Source: Streptomyces sp. NBC_00523 (GTDB taxonomy: Bacteria; Actinomycetota; Actinomycetes; Streptomycetales; Streptomycetaceae). Taken from it: a stretch of 64,000 nucleotides of DNA. The first letter of the stretch is position 1; each line of letters begins with the position of its first letter. Below the pieces are notes generated by a model. The model worked only from the letters and a program-made list of their open reading frames with translations. It had not been told where the DNA came from and ran no database searches. The translations under genes were made by a program, and so were the position numbers. Positions 26,760-35,983 of this stretch are shown one piece after another. Where the stretch lies: NCBI RefSeq assembly GCF_036346615.1, contig NZ_CP107836.1:2170001-2234000 (forward strand), read 5' to 3'.

Positions 26760-26970
26760 CGCCACCCCGTATCTCCAGGCCGTCGAGCAGCCGGGCGGTC
26801 GCCTCGGCGATCTCGTCCACGGCGCGGTCGAAGACTTCCCTGTTGTGCGCGGCCGGGGCACGGAAGCCCGACACCTTGCGGACGAACTGCAAAGCGGCGG
26901 CGCGGATCTCGTCCTCGGTGGCCTCTTCGGGCAGGACGGGCGGTCGGAGGGTCTTGATACTGCGGCACAT
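26746..26970 (-). CDS. DUF2277 small protein
   Basis: 74 aa from ATG 26970, which gives the family opening MCRSIKTLRPP; the longer frame is unnecessary. The helical body (ATEDEIRAAALQFVRKVSG, FDRAVDEIAEATARLLD) is conserved in DUF2277. Function unknown. Tail-to-tail overlap with DedA. Confidence 0.85.
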   Translation of the reverse strand: MCRSIKTLRPPVLPEEATEDEIRAAALQFVRKVSGFRAPAAHNREVFDRAVDEIAEATARLLDGLEIRGGVRTP

Positions 26971-27027
26971 GCTTCCAGTGTGACCCGCACCACTGACAAC
27001 GGCACGCACCCCGACCGGGGCGACCGG

Positions 27028-27468
27028 TCAGATGACCGGCTTCCGTGCCGTGCACAGGGCCCAGATGACGAACGTGTCGATGGCGAGGGAGACCACGGCC
27101 CAGACCGGCTGGTAGGGCAGCCACATGAAGTTGGCGATCATATTGAGCGCCGCGAGCCCCACACCGGCCCCGCGCGCCCAGGCGGAGCCCCTGAGGATGC
27201 CCCAGCCGACGATCGCGATGACGATGCCGAGGATGAGGTGGATCCAGCCCCAGGCCGTCACGTTGAACTTGAAGACGTAGTCGTTGATCCGGGCGTACAC
27301 CTCGTCCGACGCGATGCCGGCGATGCCCTTGATCGCGTCGAGTACCCCGTCGACCATCAGCAGCACACCGGCGAACATGACCCCGCCGGACGCCCAGGGG
27401 TTCTCGTCCCCCGCGCGCGGCGTGGTGGGCGAGGAGGGGGTGCCCGGCGGGGGCGCGGTCTGTGCCAT
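27028..27468 (-). CDS. DUF7144-type four-helix membrane protein
   Basis: 146 aa from ATG 27468. A Pro-rich cytoplasmic N-terminus (1-25), then four hydrophobic helices with WASGGVMFAGVLLMVDGVLDAIKGI, GWIHLILGIVIAIVGWGIL, NMIANFMWLPYQPVW and a short tail. This is a common actinobacterial membrane family of unknown role. Confidence 0.82.
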   Translation of the reverse strand: MAQTAPPPGTPSSPTTPRAGDENPWASGGVMFAGVLLMVDGVLDAIKGIAGIASDEVYARINDYVFKFNVTAWGWIHLILGIVIAIVGWGILRGSAWARGAGVGLAALNMIANFMWLPYQPVWAVVSLAIDTFVIWALCTARKPVI

Positions 27469-27531
27469 GAGGACTCCAGGGGCGTGGAACGTACAGGTCA
27501 GACCGACCTTGCGCCGCCCTTCCCGGCACGG

Positions 27532-29007
27532 CTACGTGGAAACACCCGTACGGGTGACGCTCCCGGCCTCCGCCCCGTCCTCGCTCCCCGCCTCCTCCGC
27601 CGCACCGCGCGGCCGCCCCGACGTCCCCAGGACCACGAACACCGTGGCGACCAGGAGCACCGCCGCCACGACCCGCAGCCCGTCGGACATCGCCGGGGTG
27701 AAGGCGGCCGCGTGGGCGGCCCCGGTGTGGTCCGCCCCCGTCCCGGAGGCCAGCACGGTGCCGACGACGGCGACACCGAGCGCCGCCCCGATCTCGCGCG
27801 CCGCCGTGTTGAGCCCGGAGCCGAGCCCGCTGCGGTGCGCGGGCAGCCCGGCGACGACGGCCACGGTGAGCGCGGGCGCGCAGAGCCCCGTACCGGCGGA
27901 GATGACGAGGAGGTAGACGGCGTACAGCGCGTACGGGGTACTGCCGTCAGCGGTCGAGACGAGGAGCAGGCCCAGGCCGATGACCGCGAGCCCGCCGCCC
28001 GCCACCGGGCCGATGCCGTACCGGTCCTGCCAGCGCGCCCCGAACTTCGGCATGACGGCCATCCCGACGGTGAGCGGCACGATCGCCACCCCGGCGAGGC
28101 CGACCGGGAAGCCCTTCACGTACTGGAGGTACTGGGAGTTGACGTAGAACAGCGCGAACAGCCCGAAGAACGCGGTGGCGATGCCCAGGGTCCCGGCGCG
28201 CACCACGGGCGAGGCGAAGATCCGGGGGTCGAGCAGCGGCCGTGCGGCGCGCAGCCCGTGGACGGTGAAGACGGTGAGGAGTACGGCTCCGAGGCCGAAG
28301 GCGGTCAGCACCCGCGCCGAGCCCCAGCCCTGCGGCGGGCCCTCGATGATTCCGTACACCAGGGCGGTGAGGGCGGCGACGAGCAGCAGCGAGCCGAGCG
28401 GGTCGGGCGCGGATTCGGTGCGTTCGGGGCTGCGGGGCGTGAGGCGGGCGACGGCGAGCGCGAGCAGCGCGGCGAGCGGCACCATCGCCCAGAACAGGGC
28501 GCGCCAGGTGAAGAACTGGCCGGCGAGACCGCCGCCGACGTTGCCCGCGAGGCCGCCGAGGCCCGCCGCGAGCGTCCAGGTCGCCAGCGCCTGGGACCTG
28601 CGGGCCGGCGGGGTGAGGGTGATCAGGAGGGACATGGTCGCGGGCATGATCAGCGCGGCCCCGGCCCCGCAGATCCCGCGTCCGGCGATGAGCACGGCGG
28701 GGACGGTGGCGAGCGCGCTGACGGCGGCGCCCGCGGCGAAGAGGCCGAGTCCGGCGAGGAGGGCCCCCTTGCGGCCGACTCGGTCACCGAGCGCCCCGGC
28801 CGGGATCAGCAGTCCGGCGAAGACGATGACGTAGGCGTCGACCGACCAGAGCAGTTCGCTGGAGGACGGGTGCAGGGCGGAGGCGGCGAGCTGGGGGATG
28901 AGCAGGTTGACGGCGGCGACCATGCCCTGCGCGACGAGCACACAGGCGCAGAGCACGTACTGCGCGGCCGGGGTAAGGCGCGGGGGCTTCCGGGCATACG
29001 GGGACAA
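27532..29007 (-). CDS. MFS exporter (DHA2-like), divergent from LysR regulator
   Basis: 491 aa. The only start well placed behind AGGAGG is TTG 29007 (4 nt spacing), giving LSPYARKPPRLTP. About 14 helices with GALGDRVGRKGALLAG (motif A), GGGLAGQFFTWRALFW (motif C region) and STAAREIGAALGVAVVGTVLA. Drug or metabolite exporter; substrate unknown. The 90-bp intergenic region shared with the LysR gene suggests LysR control. Confidence 0.85.
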   Translation of the reverse strand: MSPYARKPPRLTPAAQYVLCACVLVAQGMVAAVNLLIPQLAASALHPSSSELLWSVDAYVIVFAGLLIPAGALGDRVGRKGALLAGLGLFAAGAAVSALATVPAVLIAGRGICGAGAALIMPATMSLLITLTPPARRSQALATWTLAAGLGGLAGNVGGGLAGQFFTWRALFWAMVPLAALLALAVARLTPRSPERTESAPDPLGSLLLVAALTALVYGIIEGPPQGWGSARVLTAFGLGAVLLTVFTVHGLRAARPLLDPRIFASPVVRAGTLGIATAFFGLFALFYVNSQYLQYVKGFPVGLAGVAIVPLTVGMAVMPKFGARWQDRYGIGPVAGGGLAVIGLGLLLVSTADGSTPYALYAVYLLVISAGTGLCAPALTVAVVAGLPAHRSGLGSGLNTAAREIGAALGVAVVGTVLASGTGADHTGAAHAAAFTPAMSDGLRVVAAVLLVATVFVVLGTSGRPRGAAEEAGSEDGAEAGSVTRTGVST

Positions 29008-29097
29008 CGCTCCTCCTGGGAGCCGTGACGGGTGGGATGTGTTTCCACCGTAGAGTTGGCGCGACTTGCTTTCCAATGCATCTTCGACAAGGGATGT

Positions 29098-30054
29098 ATG
29101 CGCGTGACGCAATCCGGCCTTGACCTCAATCTTCTGGTCGCCCTGGACGTCCTGCTGGACGAATGCAGCGTCTCCGGGGCCGCCGCCCGACTGCATCTGT
29201 CCGAGCCCGCGATGAGCCGCACCCTCGGCCGCATCCGCAAGGCGCTCGGCGATCCGGTGCTGGTGCGCGCCGGGCGCACGATGGTGCCCACCCCGCACGC
29301 TCTGGCCATCCACGGCGAGGTGCGCGCGGTCGTGGAGCGGGCGCGCGGGGTGTTCCTGTCCGGCGGCAAGGTGGACCTGCGCGCCCTGTCGCGGACGTTC
29401 ACGGTGCTGGCCCAGGACACCCTGGCGGCGGTCTCCGGCCCCGCGCTGTTCGCCCGGATCGACCGCGAGGCGCCGGGCGTACGGCTCCGCTTCCTGATGG
29501 AGAGCCATGTGGACGGCCCGTTCCTGCGCGAGGGCGCCGCCGACCTGGAGGTGGGGGTGCTCGACACGCGTTCCCCCGAGGTGCGCCGCGAACACCTCTA
29601 CAACGACCGGATGATGGGCGTGGTGCGCCCGGGCCACCCGCTCCTGGACGGGGAGATCACCCCGGCCCGGTTCGCCGCCGCCGACCATGTGACGGTGTCC
29701 CGTCGCGGCCGGACGGCGGGCCCGGTGGACACCGCCCTCGCGGAACTCGGCCTGAGCAGGCGGGTGGTGGCCAGTGTGGGCACCCTGCCGTCGTCGCTGT
29801 TCATCCTGCTCAGCAGCGACCTGGTCGGCCTCACGTCCCTGCGGGCGCGCCCGTTGACGGAACCCCTGGGGCTGCGGACGTTCGAGATCCCCTTCGCGCT
29901 GCCGCCGCTCCCCTTCGGCATGGCGTGGCACCCGCGCCACGACGCGGATCCGGCCCACGCCTGGCTGCGGGAGTGCTTCCGGCAGCTGGCCCGCGAGGAG
30001 GCGCAGGAGGGCGGCGGCGGAAATCCGTTGTTCCCCGTTCCGCCGGGCGGCTAG
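29098..30054 (+). CDS. LysR family transcriptional regulator
   Basis: 318 aa from ATG 29098, placed behind AAGGGA; an earlier in-frame start would precede the family opening LDLNLLVALDVLL. N-terminal winged helix (SVSGAAARLHLSEPAMSRTLGRIRKALGD) and a periplasmic-binding-like effector domain. It is divergent from the MFS exporter with 90 bp between, the classic LysR arrangement, so it probably controls that exporter and itself. Confidence 0.9.
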   Translation: MRVTQSGLDLNLLVALDVLLDECSVSGAAARLHLSEPAMSRTLGRIRKALGDPVLVRAGRTMVPTPHALAIHGEVRAVVERARGVFLSGGKVDLRALSRTFTVLAQDTLAAVSGPALFARIDREAPGVRLRFLMESHVDGPFLREGAADLEVGVLDTRSPEVRREHLYNDRMMGVVRPGHPLLDGEITPARFAAADHVTVSRRGRTAGPVDTALAELGLSRRVVASVGTLPSSLFILLSSDLVGLTSLRARPLTEPLGLRTFEIPFALPPLPFGMAWHPRHDADPAHAWLRECFRQLAREEAQEGGGGNPLFPVPPGG

Positions 30055-30248
30055 CCTCCCCTCACCCGACGACCCGAAGGAGGGAAAGTTGCCCGGTAGC
30101 CCCCGCACGCGCTGACGTCGTAGAACGACCCGTCATCGCGTGCTGCCTCCGAGCGCGGCACAGCGAGCCCTTCCCGCCGGACCGCCGACGCACACCTCCG
30201 CGTCGCGTGGCGGCGGAGCCTTGCCGTCCGCAGCCCGAAGGGGCCCCC

Positions 30249-31538
30249 GTGCATTCCGCTTCCCGTATCCCCTCCCCCGCCCTCCGACGGGACTCCGCCT
30301 TCCTGCACCTGTGGGCCGGGCAGACCGCCTCCCAGTTCGGCGAGCAGGCGCTCCTGGTCGTCCTGCCGCTGGTCGCCGTCGTCTCGCTGCACGCCGACGC
30401 GGGCGCGCTCGGCCTGCTGCGCGCGGTGGAGCAGGCGCCGATCCTGCTGCTGTCGCTGTTCGCGGGCGCGTGGGCGGACCGCCGCCGCACCCGCACGGTG
30501 ATGGTGGCGGCGGACCTCGGCCGGGCGGTGGCCCTGGCGGCGGTGCCCCTGGCGCTGCTGTTCGGTGTGCTCGGGCTGCCGGTCCTGCTCGTGGTGGCCG
30601 CCCTGCTCGGGGTGGGCAGCGTGTTCTTCGACGTGGCGTACCAGGCGTCGCTGGTGCGTCTGGTGGACCGCGAGCTGCTGATGCGGGGCAACAGCGCGCT
30701 GGAGGGCAGCAGGTCGGCGGCGCGGATCGGCGGCCCGGCGCTCGGCGGCGCGCTGATGTCGCTGTTCTCGCCGCTGCTCGCGGTCGTCACCGGTGCGGGC
30801 TTCTTCGTGCTGTCGGCCGTGTCGATCGCCCGCATCCGCCGCCCGGAACGCGTGCCCGCCCCCGCCGGGGCCCCGGCACCGGTCCTGCGGCGCATCCACG
30901 AAGGGCTCCGCTTCGTGGCCCGGCATCCGGCGCTGCGTGCGGTGGGGCTGGCGTCGGCCCTGTTCCAGTTCTCGCTCGCCGCGCTGATGACGGTCTATCT
31001 GCTGTTCCTGCCGCGCGAACTGGGCCTGTCCGGCGCCGAGGTGGGCCTGGCGCTCGCGGCGACGGGCCCGGGCGCGGTGCTGGGGTCGGTGCTAGCGGCG
31101 AGGCTGCCGGAGCGGCTGGGGTACGGCGTGGTGCTGGTGGGGTCGGCGGTCCTGGCGGACGGCGTGATGCTCGGCGTACCGGCGCTGCACGGCTCCGGGC
31201 CCCTGGTCCTGCCCGCGCTGATGGCCGTCAACCTGGTCTTCGGTACGTTCGGCCAGCTGGTCAACGTCACGGTGATGTCCGTACGGCAGGCGGTCACGCC
31301 GGTCCGCATCCAGGCGCGGGTGGTGGCGACGATCAACTTCGCGGGGATGGGCCTCACCCCCTTCGGCTCGCTGCTCGGCGGCTTCCTCGCGGGTGCGTGG
31401 GGGCTGCGCCCGAGCCTCCTCGTCACGGCGGTCGCGCTCGCCCTCTCCCCGCTCTTCATGGCGCTCTCCCCCTTGGCCCGCCTGGGGAAGGTCCTTCCCG
31501 TCGCAGCTCAGGGCGGCCCGTCATATGCCGGTGAGTGA
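30249..31538 (+). CDS. MFS transporter (MFS_3/enterobactin-exporter-like)
   Basis: 429 aa from GTG 30249 (AAGG 7 nt upstream). Twelve helices; LFAGAWADRRRTRTVMVAADLGRA (motif A type), SVFFDVAYQASLVRLV and NSALEGSRSAARIGGPALGG are typical of the MFS_3 export group. The 194 bp upstream contain no gene. Substrate unknown. Confidence 0.83.
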   Translation: MHSASRIPSPALRRDSAFLHLWAGQTASQFGEQALLVVLPLVAVVSLHADAGALGLLRAVEQAPILLLSLFAGAWADRRRTRTVMVAADLGRAVALAAVPLALLFGVLGLPVLLVVAALLGVGSVFFDVAYQASLVRLVDRELLMRGNSALEGSRSAARIGGPALGGALMSLFSPLLAVVTGAGFFVLSAVSIARIRRPERVPAPAGAPAPVLRRIHEGLRFVARHPALRAVGLASALFQFSLAALMTVYLLFLPRELGLSGAEVGLALAATGPGAVLGSVLAARLPERLGYGVVLVGSAVLADGVMLGVPALHGSGPLVLPALMAVNLVFGTFGQLVNVTVMSVRQAVTPVRIQARVVATINFAGMGLTPFGSLLGGFLAGAWGLRPSLLVTAVALALSPLFMALSPLARLGKVLPVAAQGGPSYAGE

Positions 31539-31551
31539 CCCATTCCTGGCG

Positions 31552-31557
31552 TACGAT
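31552..31557 (+). promoter_or_regulatory. -10 box placing the PadR start codon at +1 (leaderless)
   Basis: TACGAT ends 6 nt before the ATG at 31564 and no Shine-Dalgarno is visible, so transcription would begin at the start codon. A -35 element is not clear. Confidence 0.4.
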
Positions 31558-31563
31558 ACGGGC

Positions 31564-31902
31564 ATGAGCGAACGCGCGATGCAGGAACCGACCCTCCTCC
31601 TCCTGACCGCCCTGGCGGACGAGCCCCGGCACGGATACGCCATCGCGCGCGAGGTCGAGACGATCTCCGGCGGCCGGGTGAAGATGCGCACCGGCACGCT
31701 GTACGGGGCGCTGGAACGGCTGCTGAACGAGGGCCTGATCGAGGTGCACGCGGAGGAGGTCGTGGACAGCCGGCTCCGCCGCACCTACACGCTCACCGCG
31801 ACCGGCCGGGAGACCCTGGCCGCCGAGGCGCGGCGGCTCGCCGCCACCGCCCGCGAGGCGACCCGGCGCCTGGGGGTCGCCGGGAAGCCGGCCACCGCAT
31901 GA
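31564..31902 (+). CDS. PadR family transcriptional regulator
   Basis: 112 aa from ATG 31564. PadR winged helix: LLLLTALADEPRHGYAIAREVE, RVKMRTGTLYGALERLLNEGLIE and SRLRRTYTLTATGRETLA, then a short C-terminal helix. It overlaps the following membrane-protein gene by 4 bp, the usual pairing of a PadR repressor with the membrane protein it co-regulates. Confidence 0.9.
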   Translation: MSERAMQEPTLLLLTALADEPRHGYAIAREVETISGGRVKMRTGTLYGALERLLNEGLIEVHAEEVVDSRLRRTYTLTATGRETLAAEARRLAATAREATRRLGVAGKPATA

Positions 31903-32810
31903 GCACCCCGCTGCTGCGGCTCTACCCGGCCGGATACCGCCGCGCGTTCGGGGCGGACATCGCGGAGGCGTACCGCGAGGCGACCGAGGGCGCGGGCCGG
32001 ACCGCCCGGTTCCGGGAGGCGGGCGACATCGTGGCGCACGCGCTGCGGATGCGGCTGCGCCTCGGTTCCGCGCAGCCCGCCGGCCGCCTGTTCGCGGCCG
32101 CCGCGCCCTTCGCACTGGCCGCGACGGCCGCGTACGCCGCCTTCGGCCTGGTCTCGATGCTCGGCGACTGGCGGCTGAGCGGGAACCCGGACTTCCTGGT
32201 CCCGCTCAGCTTCGTCATGATCGGCTGCGACCTGGTGACGCTGGCGGGGGCGGTCCTGGCACTGGGCGGGCGGTTCGCGGCGGGGGCGCGGTGCGCGTTC
32301 GCGGGCGCGCTGGCCCAGGAGTCGGCGCTCCTCGTGGTCCCGCTGACAGCCGGGGTGCTGCCCCCGGCCGCCGCCGTCCCGTATCTCCTGGCCCCGGTCG
32401 CGGTGGCCGCGCTGCCGCTGGCCTGCCCGCCGGATCTGCGCCCGCCCGGCCGCTCCCTGGGCGCCGCGGCCCGGATCGCGCTGCTGCTGTGGACCGGGCT
32501 CGCGGTGTCCGCCCTGACCCTGGCGGACACCGGAAGCCATCTCGCGTACGCGCTCTGGCGGTTGGGCGTCCCGATGGCCGCCGCCCTGATCCTCGCGGGC
32601 CGCCCGGCACTGGCCCGGCTGCGCACGCCCGGCCGGTTCGCGCTGGCCGGGGCGCCGTTCGTCGCGATGGGGTACTGCGCCGGGGCGGTGGACCGGGACA
32701 CGGTGGTCCCGGCGCTGGCCGTCGTGGCGGCGGCAGGGGTGGCGCTGCGGCTGTGGCGGCTGCGGGGCGGGACGAGCACCGGCCGAGGAGGGCGGGCGGG
32801 CACCGGCTGA
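31899..32810 (+). CDS. PadR-coupled integral membrane protein
   Basis: 303 aa; ATG 31899 overlaps the PadR stop (ATGA). A soluble N-terminus (LLRLYPAGYRRAFGADIAEAYREA) of the kind found in PadR-partner membrane proteins is followed by about eight hydrophobic helices. Function unknown; translational coupling suggests joint regulation. Confidence 0.8.
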   Translation: MSTPLLRLYPAGYRRAFGADIAEAYREATEGAGRTARFREAGDIVAHALRMRLRLGSAQPAGRLFAAAAPFALAATAAYAAFGLVSMLGDWRLSGNPDFLVPLSFVMIGCDLVTLAGAVLALGGRFAAGARCAFAGALAQESALLVVPLTAGVLPPAAAVPYLLAPVAVAALPLACPPDLRPPGRSLGAAARIALLLWTGLAVSALTLADTGSHLAYALWRLGVPMAAALILAGRPALARLRTPGRFALAGAPFVAMGYCAGAVDRDTVVPALAVVAAAGVALRLWRLRGGTSTGRGGRAGTG

Positions 32811-32871
32811 GGCGGCCGGGCGGGCGCCCACCGAGGAGGGCCGGGCATGCACCGGCTGAGGGCGCGGGGCG

Positions 32872-33645
32872 TCAGGCGGTCACGCGTATCTTCGACTGCC
32901 CGTGCCCCAGCTTCTCCCAGTCCTCCATGAACCGCGCCCGCAGCCCGTGCCGGGCGGCGAGGGCGATCAGGGTCTCGGTGCGGTAGTAGAAGTCCTCGCG
33001 CAGCACCTGGTGTTCGGCGCCGGTGGTGCGGTCGAAGGTGAAGTCGAAGTGCCCGCCGGGCGCCAGGACGCGGCCCACATGGGCCAGGCACTCGTCGATG
33101 ATCTCCAGCGGCGAGTGGGAGAACACGCTGTGCGCGTGGACGACGTCGAAGTGCGCGTCCGGCAGGAAGTCCAGTGTCAGGTCCTTGGTGATGGTCAGGT
33201 GCGGGACCTTGGTCTGGAGCCCCTGCGTGGTCAGGGTCTGCTTGGCGGCGATCAGGATGTCGGGCGAGATGTCGATGCCGTAGTAGTGCCCGGGCTCCAG
33301 GTAGTCGATGAACCGCCAGCCCGCCCGGAGGTTCCCGCACCCGATGTCGAGCATCCTGGCCCTGGGGGCGAGCCCGTGCTCCACCAGGTAGTCGAACTGC
33401 ATCTGCCCCAGGGCCAGCCAGCGTTCGTGCGTCTGGCTGCCGACGGCGGCCTCCGGGTTGCGCCGGGTGTCCGAGGCCATCACGGCCCGGTAGTAGTTCA
33501 CGTGGTCCGGGTGCTTGAAGGCCAGCCACCGGTCACGGGCGGCCCGCTTCAGATAGGGCGCGATGCGGTCCGGCCGGCTCGCGGCGTAACGGACCTTGTG
33601 GGCCAGGGACTCGCGGTTGGCGACGAGGTTCTTCTTGGATGCCAT
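32872..33645 (-). CDS. Class I SAM-dependent methyltransferase
   Basis: 257 aa from ATG 33645. SAM-binding motif I at 98-107 (MLDIGCGNLRAG), an acidic motif II (YYGIDISPD), DVVHAHSVFSHSP after strand 4 and APGGHFDFTF after strand 5. Basic N-terminus of about 70 residues. The substrate is not evident; the fold resembles small-molecule or glycan methyltransferases. There is no ribosome binding site and the promoter is immediately upstream, so the message is predicted leaderless. Confidence 0.88.
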   Translation of the reverse strand: MASKKNLVANRESLAHKVRYAASRPDRIAPYLKRAARDRWLAFKHPDHVNYYRAVMASDTRRNPEAAVGSQTHERWLALGQMQFDYLVEHGLAPRARMLDIGCGNLRAGWRFIDYLEPGHYYGIDISPDILIAAKQTLTTQGLQTKVPHLTITKDLTLDFLPDAHFDVVHAHSVFSHSPLEIIDECLAHVGRVLAPGGHFDFTFDRTTGAEHQVLREDFYYRTETLIALAARHGLRARFMEDWEKLGHGQSKIRVTA

Positions 33646-33651
33646 GGCGCC

Positions 33652-33679
33652 ACTATAGGTCGGTGAACGACATATACAA
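33652..33679 (-). promoter_or_regulatory. Vegetative promoter for the methyltransferase, predicted leaderless
   Basis: Reading on the minus strand: TTGTAT (33679-33674), 16-bp spacer, TATAGT (33657-33652), then 6 nt and the ATG at 33645. The start codon therefore falls at the expected transcription start, and no Shine-Dalgarno is present. Confidence 0.65.
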
Positions 33680-33725
33680 ACCAACGACCCTTCGGCCTGT
33701 TCGGAACCGGAGGCGCCGGGGAGCC

Positions 33726-34970
33726 TCACTTCCGCCTGATCCGGCGCACATCGCGCACGCAGGCGTTGGCCACCCCGGCGGCGAGGATGACGGCGGAGCA
33801 CACCAGGAGGATGTGCCCGCTGGTCCAGTACGCGGACGCGGCCGCGACCACGAGGTAGCCGAGGGGGATGGCGATCTGCTCCCCCAGCGAGTTGAAGGCG
33901 TTGAGGCGCCCCAACTCCTCGTCGGGGACCTGCTGTTGCATGGCGGTGGACCAGGCGACGATGGCCACGTCCATCCCCGCCCCGGCGAGGGCGGCCGCCC
34001 CCAGCACCCAGAGCAGCGGCAGCCCGAGCCCCATCGCGGCCAGCGGCAGGAAGAGCCCGGAACTCGTCACCACGCAGACCAGCACCAGCCGCTGCGGCTT
34101 CCAGAGCAGGCAGACGACCGTCCCCGCGAGCAGCCCCGCCGCGAACGCCCCCTGCACCAGTCCCCAGGAGCCGGCGCCCGCGTAGTCGCGGTCCGCCACG
34201 AGCGGCCCCAGCAGCTGGTACCCGGCCAGCCAGGCGGCCACGACCGCCGTACCGCACAGGGTGTAGCTCCACAGCCAGACCCGGGACCTGAACCCGGCCC
34301 ACCCGACCCGCAGATCGGCCAGCAGCCCCGCGCCCGGACCTCCGGCGGACACCGTCCCCGCGAGCCGCAGCCCCGCCAGCAGCAGCGCGGCCACGACGAA
34401 CGTCACGGCGTCCCACCCGAGCGCCCAGGCGGGCCCGGTCAGCGCGACGACGAACCCGCCGACGACGGGCCCGACGACCTTGACCGCGTTCCTGGGCACC
34501 CGGACCAGCGCGTTGGCCTGCTGAAGCTGCCCGGGTCCCACGAGCCGGGGCACGACCCCCTGGGCCGCCGGGGTGGTGAACGCGGCCGCCGCCCCCGAGG
34601 CGCACGCGCACAGACTGATCGCGGCGGTGGTCGCCGTCCCGGTCGCCACGAGCACGGCCACGACCGCCTGCGCGGCGCCCGCAACGAGGTTGCCGAGGAA
34701 GAGGATCCGGCTGCGCGAGACCCGGTCCGCCAGCACCCCGCCGACGAGCAGCAGAACCAGGGCAGGCACGGTGTTGGCGGTCAGCACGATCCCGAGCGAC
34801 CGCGCTCCCCCGCCCTGCCCGATCACGGCGAACGCCAGGGCCACGGGGGCCATCGCGGACCCGGTCGCGGAAACGAGGTGGGCGAGCAGGAACCGCCGGA
34901 AGGCGGGCAATCGCAACGGCGAAACGCCCTGATCGCCGACGGTCATCAGTCCAGCACGCGCGTCACCCAT
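33726..34970 (-). CDS. MFS transporter (MFS_3 type)
   Basis: 414 aa from ATG 34970; an internal ATG (34946) gives MTVGDQGVSPLRLP and is also possible, since neither has a strong Shine-Dalgarno. Twelve helices, LLLVGGVLADRVSRSRILFLGN (motif A type) and LVRVPRNAVKVVGPVVGG. Export of an unknown compound. Lone gene. Confidence 0.83.
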   Translation of the reverse strand: MGDARAGLMTVGDQGVSPLRLPAFRRFLLAHLVSATGSAMAPVALAFAVIGQGGGARSLGIVLTANTVPALVLLLVGGVLADRVSRSRILFLGNLVAGAAQAVVAVLVATGTATTAAISLCACASGAAAAFTTPAAQGVVPRLVGPGQLQQANALVRVPRNAVKVVGPVVGGFVVALTGPAWALGWDAVTFVVAALLLAGLRLAGTVSAGGPGAGLLADLRVGWAGFRSRVWLWSYTLCGTAVVAAWLAGYQLLGPLVADRDYAGAGSWGLVQGAFAAGLLAGTVVCLLWKPQRLVLVCVVTSSGLFLPLAAMGLGLPLLWVLGAAALAGAGMDVAIVAWSTAMQQQVPDEELGRLNAFNSLGEQIAIPLGYLVVAAASAYWTSGHILLVCSAVILAAGVANACVRDVRRIRRK

Positions 34971-35045
34971 CCCGGCAGGGTAGGGGCGGTACGGCCGGCA
35001 CGGCACCCGGGTTTCGGGAGCGCGCCCGGGGCGCCCTGGAGTGCG

Positions 35046-35942
35046 TCAGGCCGCCCCGAACCACGTCTCGGCGAGCTCGGGCAGCGTCTCCCCGGCGGGG
35101 CGCGGCATCTCCCGGAGGTACCAGGGCAGGTGGCTGTACACGTGCAGCAAGGTGTACGCGAGCAGCACGGACGGGTCGAAGGTCCGGCCGTACGCCCTGC
35201 TCAGCCGTCCCAGCAGGCCCGGCTCCCCGCCGGTGACGAACAGGCCGACGGCCACGAAGTCGTACGCCGGGTCCCCGGTCATGGCGGGCTCGAAGTCGAT
35301 GAGCCCGGTCAGCCGCCACCCGTCCGCGTCGGCCAGCAGGTGCTGCCGCATCACCTCGGTGTGCAGAAGGGCCGCACGCGGGGTGCGCGGCAGCGGGACC
35401 GAGGCGAGGAAGTCCGGGATCTGCTCCAGCCAGCCTTCGGACAGCCCGCGCACCCGTTGCCGCTCGACCGCGCCGGCGGCCTGCCGGTCCAGAAAACCGC
35501 CCCAGTCCGCCGGCCCGAGGACGTCGGCGAGCGGTGCCGGGTCGAGGGCGTGCAGCGCCGCCAGCATCTCGCCGGCCTCGGTGACGATCCGTTCCCGGTG
35601 CGGGCGCGGCACCCGGGCCCAGGCGGGGGCCAGGTCCTCGCCGTGCAGCCGGGACATCAGCACGTACCGCCACCCCTCGCCGGCCGGGCCGGCCCCGTAC
35701 AGCCGGGGGGTCGGCACGGGCAGCCGTCCTTGCAGATGGGCGAGGACCCGCTCCTCCACGAGGGCGTGCCGGCCGTCGGCGTCCGGGAAGAGCTTGAGCA
35801 CGTGCCCGTCACCGACCGCGTAGACGGGCACGAACCCCTCGGGGAACCTGACGACCGGTACGCCACCGACGCCGATGCGCCGGCACAACTCCTCGACCGC
35901 CGCATGGGGCAAGGTCCGGTCGGCGTCCTCGTCAGTCGGCAT
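35046..35942 (-). CDS. Aminoglycoside-phosphotransferase-family kinase with altered catalytic loop
   Basis: 298 aa from ATG 35942. APH/choline-kinase fold: likely ATP-binding Lys50 in HVLKLF, a catalytic loop at 194-201 reading HTEVMRQH where the usual Brenner motif is H-G-D-x4-N, and the metal-binding IDFE (Asp216, Glu218) followed by AMTGDPAYDF. Replacement of the catalytic Asp by Glu196 and of Asn by Gln/His is notable but seems to be a conserved variant in actinobacteria (recollection). Substrate unknown; resistance should not be assumed. Confidence 0.85.
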   Translation of the reverse strand: MPTDEDADRTLPHAAVEELCRRIGVGGVPVVRFPEGFVPVYAVGDGHVLKLFPDADGRHALVEERVLAHLQGRLPVPTPRLYGAGPAGEGWRYVLMSRLHGEDLAPAWARVPRPHRERIVTEAGEMLAALHALDPAPLADVLGPADWGGFLDRQAAGAVERQRVRGLSEGWLEQIPDFLASVPLPRTPRAALLHTEVMRQHLLADADGWRLTGLIDFEPAMTGDPAYDFVAVGLFVTGGEPGLLGRLSRAYGRTFDPSVLLAYTLLHVYSHLPWYLREMPRPAGETLPELAETWFGAA

Positions 35943-35983
35943 GACCGGGACCGTAGGCCACGGCATGGAAGCGGGACAACGCG

